Source of the DNA: Takakia lepidozioides
Taxonomy: Eukaryota > Streptophyta > Takakiopsida > Takakiales > Takakiaceae
Length of the DNA: 64,000 nucleotides
Reading direction: 5' to 3'
Assembly: GCA_030704615.1 (NCBI GenBank)
Contig: CM060731.1
Coordinates: 71,342,756 to 71,406,755, forward strand
Positions 11,665-23,708 of this stretch are shown here, in pieces. Positions within the stretch are counted from its first letter, which is position 1. Each line of letters opens with the position of its first letter. The notes beneath the pieces were generated by a model. It worked only from the letters and a program-made list of their open reading frames with translations. It was not told where the DNA came from and searched no databases. The translations under genes were made by a program, and so were the position numbers.

Positions 11665-13865
11665 GGCTGGAGCGAAGTCCCAGCAGCAGGCTCTCAAGCG
11701 GGGGCTCTCTCCCTAGGCCGGCCACATTTCTGGCTTTTCTTCTAACCAAGTTTTACCTCTTAACCAACAGTGCAGGCTCGTTCTGGCATTGGGCGAAAGC
11801 CTTCTCTCCCTCTATTTGCGTAGTTGTCTAGTACCCCGGTTTACCGACAGTCTACTCTACACCTGCTGCTGCTGAACTTCCTTTTCTCTGTGCCCATCAA
11901 AAACCCACAACTCTTTCAAACTTTGTTTGATGTTTGATCCCAAAATTCGGATTGTTTTCTTGTCGTGATTCTGACCTTGCAAATCCTCGTTACTACAAGG
12001 TATCTATTAGAAACTGCTCGCCAAGAAACAGAGGTAGTCGGAGGCACTCACAGTGTTCTATCAGACATGGCATTGGAGGCATAGTAAAAGGAAGGAACAA
12101 TGGTTTGACTGATAGGTGGGCCCAGGGACAGGCACATTTGCCGAGCTCAGTTAAGCAGCCGTGTGGCATACTGTGCACTCAAGTGCAGCCACTTAACTCT
12201 TCTTTAAGTTAGCAGCGTCTCCCTATCTCCCGTGTGTCCTACCTTTACAGTTCACAGGACAGTACACGAAGCGTAGTATTTTCCATTGGGCTCCTGGAGG
12301 TTCTTGGGCTCCGTTCTTCTTCCCGTTTGTTTAGGTGGGTCGCCGATATCCCTGCTCTGACGCACCTCTATCTCCTCAGTGAATTCTCGCTTTCATTAGT
12401 TTCCTTAAAGAATGGGCCTCCTCATGTGGAAGCGCAGATCAGAATCGAAACAGCAAATACAGATTGTATGTTGCAATCATGCAGATTGGAATGAATACTT
12501 TTCACAATGTCTTCGAAGGCAAGAAAGGGATCCACAGTCGAGAAGCTGGACGCAGTTTGCCCTTCTTGGGCTGAATTGTGGGGTTAATACTTGCATGGCA
12601 TGATGTAGTGTGCGTCTGTATTGGTATCTCCAGTGACAGTTTGCCTTGAGAGTATCCGAAAGTAGAGTGGTCAAAGCTTGTTGCCAAGCATCAACATGTG
12701 GGCCAAGTCCGGTGGCGTTCTGAAGCATTTGACAACATGCCTGCGGGAAATTAGTTAACATGAAATGTCATACTAAGCGTGGGTACGTAAGCGAGAAGCC
12801 TTTCAACATGCACGACCAAATACACTAGAAAGTGGGAACGCTCAACCCTGGAAAAGGAGAATTGTTCGGCAAGAAGAGATGGACTCATTGTCCAAGGACA
12901 TACACAGCATGGTGCGCTCTTAGAAGTGCGACCAACAAACTGAAAGAGTCGACCCCTGACCGGGTCAGGTTTGGTTGTGTACTCAATGCGTACCAGCCTT
13001 GGAATCTGAGAGAGGGATGCAGGGTCTTGAAGGGGAAATTGTTGAAGACAACTCTCGGAGCTCACATTGCGGTTAGGCTGCACAGGGTTGGGAATTCTGT
13101 GCACCGACATTGATTGTCTGCAGGTCGAGGTCCTGGGCTCGCAGAAAGATTTTTTGTTGGGAAGACTAGGAATGGAAAAATGACAACATGAGTAAGAAAC
13201 AGGAGTGACCTTTCTAGAAGCAAGCTTCCAGCCAAGAAACTTAAGGATAGATATAGTGGGTTCCTTGTATTTTGAAAGGACATGCAAGCATTCATCTCAA
13301 TCAGAACACCTAGTTTAATCATCAAAAGGAAACTTCACTAACATTTTCCCACGTTAAGGGATCCATTGACAGTGGCAGGGGAGGCATTGAACCATATGGC
13401 AGCCGGCTTGGGGTTAGTAGAAATAATGCTAGGTTACGGGTAATAAGTTGACTAAGTTAAGTCTTTCATCTGAATTGTGCGCGCATGAATTTCATTTAAA
13501 CTCAAAGTATCTTCCACCAGAGTCGCCATTCACATTGACTTCGGCTCATTATGGTTTGAGGGCCTTGTCACACTGCAGAAGTCCCACAAACTGCATATAT
13601 CCAGTGGCTAATAAATGCCCCTCCATATCAACAGAGACAACATTATCTGGGACCTTTAGAAGAGAACTACAGAAATTCATGTATGAAACGGACAAGGATG
13701 TGTAACAACTGTTAAGTACCATGAAGGCTCAGCCAGCCATACCAGCTACCTTAAGGTGATGTTAATTTCTCCCCTAGTTGAACGCCAGCAAAGTAGACCC
13801 AATTCCTCACATATCCATAGTAATCAGGCCACTCACAAGGCTGGGGTACGACTACCGGTGGCTGG
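11665..13865. other. Intergenic: E2-like promoter side and hydrolase 3' side, no supported gene
   Basis: It lies between the E2-like start and the stop of the hydrolase-like gene, both on minus. Several open frames of 60-180 codons exist on both strands, but none shows a domain or a coherent splice pattern. A minus-strand stretch near 12640-12740 has protein-like composition but no partner exon that I could join. Confidence 0.5.
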
Positions 13866-16800
13866 TTACAGCCGTGCTCGAGAGCGAGACTTAGGATGTC
13901 CTTCACGCTCTACAACAGGGAGCTGCAGTTCTTGGTGCTGCTCCAATGGAGCAAACAAATGGTCCACCATTGGTACTGTAACCTCCTCCAAACCAGGCGG
14001 ATCCCACTGCATCAACAGTAAAAATATGAGACTTTCCATTTTCGGTATGCATGTAAAAAACAGACAACATTATTCTTCAAGATAGCGAAGGCATTCTTAT
14101 CACAATAATAATGCACCCACCAACAACACATAAAGAACTTTGGAGATATGAATGTCAGAGAAGTGCTTAAGGTACAAGTGTGCAAGTGGCAGCTGAAGCA
14201 ACTGCCCCACATTAATTTATCTCACAAATGTAAGCCAGTTATCCTTTAGTGTTGGTATGGCCGACTTCCTTAAACAGCCAAATACTTCAGCACTGGGCCA
14301 AAACTGGCATTTAAGATGAGGTCATCTCAAGTGGCCAATTCCCATATGCACTTATTGGCCACAATAGGACCATTTGTTCTGCACATACTCTCACAATTGA
14401 AGCATCTGATTTCATCAAACTGATTGTTTACTTCCTATCGTGCACACAATTCCTGCCACAGCAGTAAGCTTGCCCTTCCATTGAGAGATGCAAGCTGTAC
14501 CCACCTTCGGTGAATTGTCTTTGTCCACTAGAAGGGCTCGGCAACCCTGCAAAGCAAAAAGCACCAGGATGTGAATTGACTCTCAGACTTCTGGACCAAA
14601 CAGTCAAACAGAAGACTCGTGATGATGTTAGTGCACAGAAAGTACACAAAAAGGAAAATACCTCATACATATCTGTGGAAGCCGTACAATCGACTGCATG
14701 TGCACTGAGACGGTACTCCCTCTCTAAGCACTGATGAAAGGACTGTTGTCTGCCTTCCCGTATCTGATTGGCAGACACAAATCCATTTCAAATGAAAACT
14801 TGCAAGTGCAAGATCAAAAGCCCTTCATATAAAAGTATGAAGAACTCATGGAAGACCTCAAACAGAACCTCAGGCTAGATGAGCCGGCTGCGCATGCTTT
14901 TGAATACAATTAGAACAAGCATCCAGGAATCAAATCAAAGGAGGAGACATACAGATCTCAGAGACACTTTAAGGCTGATAGGAGAAGCCTTCTTAAGTGA
15001 GGTCAGGGTGACCTTGTACCACTCATCATCTGACTGTTGCGCTTCTGTTTCCTGGAATACATGCAACCCCAAGAAGTAGCCAGGTTATAGTGGGGTTCCA
15101 TAAGTGATTGTCTGCGTGTTAAGTGTTAACAGGTACATGACCCTATTTCCCAGATCATGACCCTGCTAATACTCGTTGAGTCTCTCTACAGGGTGCTTGC
15201 ATCAAAGCTAAAACGGATGTAAGAGACAAATGTAGTAAATAGCACCTTACAAATTTATTTGAAGGACAATTGCATGGTTCAATGAGTTTCTAGCAGGACA
15301 TTTGGGGAAAAAAAACCTTTTATTCCTTCCACATGTGCCAATGCGTCATGGTTTATAAAGTAGTAGACTTACAAGGGCACGCAGGATCTCCTCAACTGTC
15401 TCTTTCTCAAAACACCGATCAATAGCTTCCCTCCTGCAAAGCAAGGCCAAATGTGGAACACATGCCCTCGATTCTTCAAATCATAGAATCAGTTTCTATT
15501 CATTTAAACACTACGAGTAACCAGACGACACTAACCTTTAATGTCAGTTCAGAATCCACAGCAACAGGCCACCAAGACCCACTGAGCAGAATCATGACCA
15601 TACAGATAGTTAACAGGAAGCCCAAGGACTTGTGTGGAAACCATACTGGTGCAAAGGGCTATTCTCTCCAGGATAAACGACATCGCAGAACTCGTCAATG
15701 GCAGTGCCAATCACCTCTGCATCCCCTGTATTGAGCCCGCCCAGCCGCTCCTCTAACCCAGCCAGCCGCTGCCACAGGAGCCAAGAAGAGAGTACAAGCA
15801 GGCAGATAGATGAATCAGTACTAAGAACATGCCAGGTGAGCACAAAATATGTGGCAACATCAGTGTACAGCCATAAATGTTTCTCAAGTGTAGATATACT
15901 CCAATATTGCTGACATGCTTCATTACCATTTGAGGTGAAGCCCAATGGGTTTCCATGCAGGGAGAATTATCCTACCAGCACTGCACTGGGACATGAAGAG
16001 GTTTCAAATTGAACCTGTGAGGGCACAAAGTGCGTAGCCAGGCCACAAGAAAGCATGTCTGCTCCATCAAGACGCGCCCCAGTTAGGCCCAAGTACTCTC
16101 CTGCAATGCTCAAGCGTGCACCCACCATACCAACTTCAGCTACAGTACTTCCTTCAACATTGTGGGCCTTACGACCAAAAACTGGAGGAAATCCCAGTAA
16201 ATGTTGAGATTAACAAAAATCACAGTCTTAGAATCCTCTGTTGCCTTAGTCGAACAGCTAAAGCAAAATAATTTCCATGATCATGCAGCCAGCAATGACA
16301 CCTAAGCGTTGAGAACCCAAGCGTTAGGTTGCAGCAAGTCCTAGTCATGGTTTAAGGGAAAAGCACTGGAAGATGCTGAAGTCCAGATGCACGACTTGCA
16401 TACTTACAGGCACCTGGCTATCAGGGTGAGGTTCACGTGGTAGCCATGCACACCGCAAGTACAGATCTCCTAAGATACAGTTTTGTACAGAAAGGCTGAC
16501 CATTTTATAACTCAACAACCCCTGACTTTTCCATAGAATACTTTAGAACACCAAGGACCCAAATTGTACCTAAGTGGCCGGGTAGTCGAGGAAGGAAATA
16601 AGATGCCCCCACATCCGGGTGAAGACCAATTGCTGTCTCTGGCATGGCGAATAGCTGCACCACACCCAAGAACACTTAAGGGTCATTTCCCACACCTGTG
16701 CCTTTTCATACTCTTGGCCTTTTTTGAGTCTTAGGCATGAAAATTGCTGTGAGATCATCATCTGGAGGTCTACCATGAATTCCCGCTGAGCAGGTGGGTG

Positions 16801-19798
16801 CTCTTCCTGATGATGGAAGTATCAATATTTAACATCCATATGTGTCGTTTCAGTTCAAGTAGCATGACCAAGGAACATACCGAATTCTCTGTCGCGACTC
16901 GGAACATTCCATGCATGGACACGCCGTTACCTCCACCCATGACCACTCCATTTAGCAAAGCCACCTTGCACCCATCCAGAAGAAAAACAACTAATAGCAC
17001 AATTAGCAAGAAACCTCAACTAAACTTGCAAACAATCTGCTGCCCTGTGTGGTCTACGTTCTTGTGCATTGCTAGAACGGGCCTGGTAGAACGAGTCAGT
17101 GCATTTGCTGCATTTCATCAGAATCGACCTTGCTGCCTCCAGTGAGCCACCCAACCATCTAGTAAGGTCCTCATGCACGCCTCCAACCCTTAGAACCTGA
17201 ACCTGCTACTGCTCACATAAGCCATCTTCTCTATCAGGCCAGCAACTCCAAATACATGGGCGAAATAATTGAGAATTACTCACATGAATTTTCTTATAAG
17301 TTCCCAGAATATAGTTGAACAAATACTCTTTTGCAAAAAACTCTTTACCAGCCGCTTTATTTCCTGCAGAGTACACACCCCCCCAAAAAACCAATCTCCT
17401 GAAGTATGTAAACATTTGTGTTGCTGGCCTGTTCAACAATGACAAACAGTGGTATGCCAACACTCCCACATGCACGGATTTTGTTTCTGGCGAATCTGTG
17501 TGCTCTAGTGGTTGCACATACCGCCAGATGTCTTTCTTTGGAATGTTGGGAATTCCTGTACGTAAAACATACCTGCTTTTCCCAGATGGTAGACAGTTGC
17601 CACATCACCCCCTGCACAAAAGCCCCGCCCAGCACCCTTGCAATGTCACCCATAAACCCTGTCAATCCAGGCCACCTGGCAGTAGTCAGGAATAGATTCG
17701 AGGACTAACTAGAAATTGTCCATCCTATTCAAGCTCAACCAGTCATTGTAGAAGTGGACAAGATCTGCACAGTCTCAACACCACCTAATTCTAGGGGTGT
17801 AAAGTTGTATATACCACACTGACAACACCATAAACTATGTACTCGTGTTGAAGACAGTATGGTAGAAAATAATTTGAATGCAAAGGTCCAAATGGAAGTA
17901 ATAGCCTCAATGTAACAAGCTGCTTGTAAGAAAACTATTCAGTTGAAACAATCCATTTTCTCGTTAGTATTTAAGTTTCTACTTACTTAGAGCTGATGCA
18001 CATTTAATCCTAGACAGGGCTCAAGTGTTTGCTACTCGCCAGCACAACTAGTAGTCCATGACAAGATTTGATCTCTGATATTTCCTCCCTAGTATAAGGC
18101 AGAAGGTCAAAAACATCACAGATGCTGGCTCTTCCTTTGATACAGTCTTGGAACGTTTTACCCTAAGAGAATCAGGGGCAAGGGAGGGCTTACTTTAATG
18201 ATCACCAAACGCACATGCTTGTCCTTCTCCCACCTTTCATAAAGCTCCCGCAGCCGTACAACCTATTCCACAATACCAACCATCTCACTCCGCTGCCACA
18301 TACAACTTTTCCATAATTCTTGAAGATCCTCAACACAAGGATCACATCAGTTTTTCTGTATGGAGAAAAGCTCTGAACATGATTCGTTGCTTTCACCTAA
18401 ACTAAGAGTGTGGACCACCAGAGCCTAGCATGGACGCCAAAGTCCTCAGGAAGCCACTTCTGCAGCATTGATAGCTCAATACCCCACCATATCACCCATG
18501 GTTTCTCTTTCTGTCTAACCTGCAAAACAGCCGACCAGGCAAAACCTGCAACCCACTTTTGCAGCTTCCTGACACTAAGAACTCAGGCTGGTCGTACTAT
18601 CCTCTGAATGTTGCAAGTGAGAAGAGCTCCAGAAACAAATGATGCAAGCTTGCAATGTGAAAGCTGCTGGAGACATTTACCATGAATAGTGTTACGGCAT
18701 TGAGCTTTTTGGGCCGGTTCAAGACAACTGTCTTTGTGGCAAACCCCTCTTCTACCAGAATCTGAATCCCACATCCAGAGAATCAAAGTGTCATTAGCAA
18801 TACATGTGGAGGAGTCTGACACACCTACGTCAGCCATTGGTCAGAAGCGCGTAACTAACAGTCAATTACAAAAGAGGGTAGACTCCCAATCAAGCGACGA
18901 CGGACTCGCAGAGACAATAGGAAAAACAATGCATTAAACCCATCCCTCAAACCACCTATCACCTGGAGGACAAGAGTTGAATCTCAACTAATTACCATAT
19001 ACAAATTAAGTCATGTGGCCTTTCTATAGGGGCGAATTCTGTCATCATGTAACATCAACCAGCCCAGGGGTATTTCAGGAGCCCTAAAGAAAACAAAAAT
19101 ACATCCCCTCCAGGCTGCATTGGTATCAATCGCAGCCTTAGTCTCCTTTTACTACAAAAGAAGAATGTCGATTATGTTTAATTATGTTTCACACAGGATT
19201 TTGGTCGCAGCCACATAGCTCCAGAAATAGCCTCAACTCTAAAGCCCTTTCAAAGAAAGAGTACTTGTAGAGGCTCAATGCCTACAGCTGCACAATTGAT
19301 GCATCATGCGCATGTGGCGCTCAAGCTGTCTACGCCATAATTTCGTTTTGAATTCTCTTTTAAACTTGTAAGACAATTTTTCCCAGAACATATGGGGGAT
19401 CAGTGCGCCAACAAGACCGGCACCAAAGGAGAAATGCAGTGAGGAGAGTTCCAAACTACGAGGGTCTTGAGGCAGGGATAAAATCACATCAACCCGTTAC
19501 AACCAATCCAACCCTGTACTGCCGATTGTAACTGACAGCCTAGATGCGGGAGATGGGCTAGGGGAGCAACCCCGGGCCGCAAATCTTACCCTGCTCAGTG
19601 GGCGCACCGCTCACAGGTCTAGAATGAAGAAGACGATGTGATATGGGAGAAGGAGTTACGCACCTCATCTTCCACCGGTGCAGCAGCTTTGGAGTGCATC
19701 GCAACGATGGGCAGGGATCGAGCTGATACGTCCGCAACACCGGAGGTCGTGTGTCGTGAAACAGCTCGAAATCCCAAAAGATTTTTCAGCCTTATCAT
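13866..19798 (-). CDS. 3-hydroxyisobutyryl-CoA hydrolase-like protein, crotonase superfamily
   Basis: Fourteen exons (minus): 19664-19798, 18681-18761, 18194-18262, 17573-17636, 17284-17363, 16881-16964, 16570-16654, 16015-16100, 15647-15768, 15373-15433, 14953-15051, 14662-14763, 14505-14546, 13866-14006. All have GT-AG borders and consistent phases, giving 416 residues. The family hydrolyses 3-hydroxyisobutyryl-CoA and related thioesters in valine breakdown. Visible are the two oxyanion-hole segments (FCAGGD at 101-106; GVVMGGGNG at 149-157) and the [12 protein letters not shown] segment with the acidic residues Glu177 and Asp185 expected in this subfamily. The C-terminal part ([24 protein letters not shown]) matches plant hydrolase-like proteins of about 400 residues. 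The chosen start [16 protein letters not shown] resembles a mitochondrial presequence; an in-frame ATG at 20113 would add 105 residues. The chain ends in Ala-Arg-Leu, a possible peroxisomal PTS1. Confidence 0.92.
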
Positions 19799-21380
19799 CT
19801 CTATGAAGGCAAGTACTGGGTGCGCCTCGCTTGCTCCGCCCAATTGCTCGTGACACTGTCGGGTAGCGTGCAGGGCAGCACAGCGGCCTCCACAGAAAGA
19901 GCGTAGCACAAGCCCTTCCTTTAGACCTTCTGCGGTTCCCCAACACGTGTGGGATATGCCCGTAATTACCTGCATAGAAGTAATCCGCAGCTTCCCAGTT
20001 GATATGCCTTCCCTTCCAAGAACATTGTAAAGAATCACAATGCGAGAACCTCGATCGGAGCGCTGCAGGAGATCGGAGAGGACAAAGACTGTGGCAAGGG
20101 ATTGAGATTGCATCTAGGGCAATGAGATTATGGAAGCAAGCTACGAGACTCACTGAACTTCATGCCATGTTGGATGATGGAGTCGGTCCTGTGATACTCT
20201 GTAAACTTTTGTTCTTCTAATCATTATCGTGGAGATTCTGACATGCTTGATATGTCCGTGCTCAACAAGTTTACGTCCCCGTCATTCTGTACTGTAAGAG
20301 CCCAGGCTTTCGACTTCATAGCCTAGACACAATTAGTTTACTGACCCCAGTCCTGTATGCAGAAGAAACTGCATGGTGTGCATCTTTGCCTTTCGAGAGC
20401 TGCATGCCTGAAGGCAGGAACAATTAATTGTGCACCCTGACACCTCCTATTGGGAGACGGAGCTGGTTCGCCCTGATGTCGCTGATGTTGGTTCCCTCAG
20501 GCTTAGACCTGATGTCCAACATAGAATATAATGTCCACGACAGGACAGATACAATGTTGCTGTAGTGCTTGTTTACTGCCTTTCTCTTTTAGCTTTAGAA
20601 ATAGAGTGGAAAGGTTGTCACCTAACTTATTTGTCAGCTTTCCACTCTGACACTCAAACTTCTCTTTGGCCCATGCATAACCTTTTACAGTTAGGGAAAC
20701 TGATACACGCGGGCTTCAAAAGATGGAAGGTGACAGGTCCTGAAGACCCCACCTTCGAAAATAAGTTTGCATGACACTTGGTGGGGACCGAATCATAACA
20801 TCTCCAGGCAGGACCTGCAAATCTCACCTCAGCAGTGACAAACGACCATTCAAATCCTGATGCATACACTGATTTACCCCAATCAACAATCCAGAGCAAA
20901 ATGAGGTCAAGGTTGTGGGCACATGAACATCAAGGAAAATGTTGATTATCTCCAATTTTGGACTGAAACATGAATGAGATGTCTGCTTTTCGCATTGACA
21001 TAAATCTAATGTATCCGGAAGGATTGCGAGGATGGAATTAATTGTGACTGTTTGCAAACATGGAAAGCAACCACCCACTTCTGGGTTGCAAGCAGATTAA
21101 GCTATCTGCAGAGAATAACCGGCAGATTGCTGGAGAATACCGGAGTGAACTCTGTACTCTAGGTTGAATAAATATAGGCACTCTCGAGCATCTTTCTATC
21201 TGTATATACATACACCCTATGCATTTGTATTTGACTCCTGCCTCCTTATGCAACTGTTCCTGTGGAGATTATATTAATGCCGCAAGTAAGTCCCCTTTCT
21301 TTTCTTTGCAAAACTCCACTTAAACACCTAAACCCTGAACCCTTTTCATGCAGCTGATGCTTGAAGTACATCAAGCACTA
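19799..21380. other. Intergenic: hydrolase promoter/5' leader and isomerase 3' side
   Basis: Both flanking genes read to the left. The frame of hydrolase exon 1 stays open up to 20113, so part of 19799-20113 may be 5' leader or extra coding sequence. I see no other gene between about 20220 and 21380. Confidence 0.5.
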
Positions 21381-23708
21381 TCATTCCAACAGCACACGGC
21401 TGCTGACTCCAGCTATGAACAGTTGCAGAGAGTGCTGCTCTTCTCTGGCATCCTCGTCCACTTCCAGAACTGCTGCTATAGCAAGCTTCTCTTCTGCTGG
21501 AACAAAGAAAATGTCTCCCTTTTTTACACCTGTAACCTTCCCATTGCCATTTGATGCTTTGGTGACAGCACCCACGCCATCAAAGACTAGTAAAATGGAG
21601 GGCCCAAGTGCCTGAAATGCAGTTGAGCTGCCCACTGGTAGCACCATGTGCTGCACTTCGAATTCATCAAAAGGTGGAGTGTATTGCTTGGCGAAGGGAC
21701 CATGCGGTGTGCCAACCAATACCTCCGGCATTCCCTGCCAGAGACAACAGAAAGAGACTGAACTGGGTCAGCCACCGTTTCAACTCACTGTAAGAACCTG
21801 AAAAGAAGGTCACCAAATGTTAGACAACCTTTTGATAGTAATAAACTCAAACTCCCAACACAAACCTGTGTTAGAACAAAGTATCAAGTAGAGTAGGGTC
21901 ACCTGCTTGTAAGTGAGCATGGAGCAGAGGGTCAGCGTGTCACGAAACTTGGGGGTGAGCCCTGCGCGTACCACATTGTCTGAGGCTGCCATACACTCTA
22001 CAATCTCTCCAGACAGGTAGGCATGTGGCTCATTGGCGTCCAAGTACATGGCCTCACCTGGGGCCAGCTTCAAGTAGTTCAAGAAAAAAATGGCCAGAAC
22101 ACCCACATCTGCCGGGTATTGCTTCTCCAGCCGCAGCACTAACTCCTCCTTGACAGTGAGTTGTCGCACCTGCCATACATATGACATAGGGCATGGAAAA
22201 TTCTTTTCCAACTGGTGGTACGTGTAGTTGTAACCATCTTCAGGTGCATATTATGATGACGACTCAATAAATCTTGACATTGATGGACTTTTCTGTAGAT
22301 GATTAGCCAGATTGGCCACACAATTGCACTCTTATCAACTATCCAAATTTGTTTTGATGGAAAAAAGCCTGCTAGAAGCACATGGCAGCATGATTGTTCC
22401 CAAGAGTCTGTTCAGCGCACCTCTTCGTATGCTCCCTGGTGTCTCAGCAAACTATAATTTACCCTTGGCAGTCCTTGGCTGAAAAAAAAGAAGCACTGAA
22501 TAGCAGTTGATCTCTAGCAGCATAAAAGGGATGGAAGGAAAGTAACTTGCCTGCTTATCTCTTACAAGTCTTAAAATTAGTTCCGAAACTACGTCAGCTA
22601 TGACATCCTTGGCAAGGGTCATGAGAGTAGTGAATGCGGCCTTCAGTGCACATTTTGCTCCTTCCCCATTAACTCTGTTCTTTCCCAGCCTCACAAGAGC
22701 CTGAGCCTTCTCCTCGCCCAGAAGAAACCAAAGTTCTGGCACTGTGTCCACAGCTTGCTTAAGCTCCTGTTTCAATCCAGCAGTGACAGTATGTTACCAC
22801 CGCCCAAAAGTACATGATCCAACGCGTTACGGTATTATCATCATCTGCTAGTCCATGGAGAGAGTGAATTCAAGGCGGAAAAATGTGCGAACTGCCCATC
22901 TGTCAGAGGTTCAATATAAGAGTGTGCTAATCACAATCAATTCCACAAATAACTGAATAGTGGACTTACCTCGGAGGTTACAAAACCACACAGAGCCTCG
23001 AAAGGAGTGAGAGCCAGAGCCATCTCAGGCTTGTGGTTGTCGTCTTTGTAATTGTGGGGTTGATTAAAGTGGAGCGTCTTTGCAAGTTTCTTGTCTGGAT
23101 GTGCTTGGATTGATAATGCCTTTGCCACAGACAGAACCTGTCATGCCCTGCATTGCCCCACCTAAGTCTTGCTGTCTGGTTCATTGCACAGATTCTGAAA
23201 ATGGCTCACGAAAAATGTAATCATTTTAGCATGTTGAATCATTGCAGGATACAGCAATCTCTGTAAACCAAGGGGTTTATCACTAAATATTGGAGCTTGT
23301 CTCAGTCTCCGTTGCCTTACTCGTTTTTCCCCATTCTCCTGCATATTCCTCAATTGGGGGAAGTCACCATCAAATTAAAATTTGTAAGAGAATTTACTGC
23401 CGACAAGTACAAACCTTGAAAAGAAACGGTAACTCTCCATCCCAACGCTGCTGCACGTTTTCCCCAAGTGCTTGTGGATTTCTAACCAACCATTCCTTCA
23501 GCAGCATGCGCTTCGGGCCATGACCATTACATTCTCCCTCGAAGACCACCAGGGATGGTCCTGAATCATGTGTCCCCATCCAGAGCTCAGCGTAAGGCAC
23601 ATCTTGTATTTCATCTCCAGATGCCAGCGCATGCAGCCGACCCACCTCGCTCTTGGCCCCAATCCGTCCCCAGTCATAGTGTTGGACGGTGCACTGCAAT
23701 CGCAGCAT
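21381..23708 (-). CDS. PMI: Mannose-6-phosphate isomerase, type I
   Basis: Five exons (minus): 23415-23708, 22970-23137, 22551-22766, 21903-22169, 21381-21734. All introns are phase 0 and the sum is 1299 nt, or 432 residues, the usual length of plant PMI. The enzyme interconverts mannose-6-phosphate and fructose-6-phosphate, feeding GDP-mannose, ascorbate and glycan synthesis; it is a cytosolic zinc enzyme. Expected zinc ligands are visible: Gln109 and His111 in QAHPDK, Glu136 in [18 protein letters not shown], and His275 in NEPHAYLSG. The start [14 protein letters not shown] is the first ATG of the frame; upstream codons stay open but offer only a TTG. Intron 3 begins with GC. The gene appears intact. 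It lies 1.6 kb upstream of the hydrolase-like gene on the same strand, with no sign of joint function. Confidence 0.95.
22170..22550 (-). other. GC-AG intron (intron 3 of the isomerase)
   Basis: The donor reads CAG|GCAAGT and the acceptor GGCAG|GTGCGA. Joining there gives RDKQ-VRQLT, which fits PMI. A GT a few bases downstream (GTTACT) would shift the frame. The extended match of the donor to U1 is typical of functional GC donors. Confidence 0.8.

Noticed and set aside
12477-12761. Minus-strand frame with protein-like sequence (ACCQMLQNATGLGPHVDAWQQ)
   Set aside because: No family recognised, only one plausible exon, and no neighbouring exon in phase.
13110-13145. tRNA-like B-box resemblance (GGTCGAGGTCCTGG)
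   Set aside because: No matching A box or cloverleaf could be drawn around it.
12751-13287. 178-codon minus-strand frame between the E2-like and hydrolase-like genes
   Set aside because: Composition is not protein-like, no domain is seen, and the region is expected to be 3' flank and promoter.
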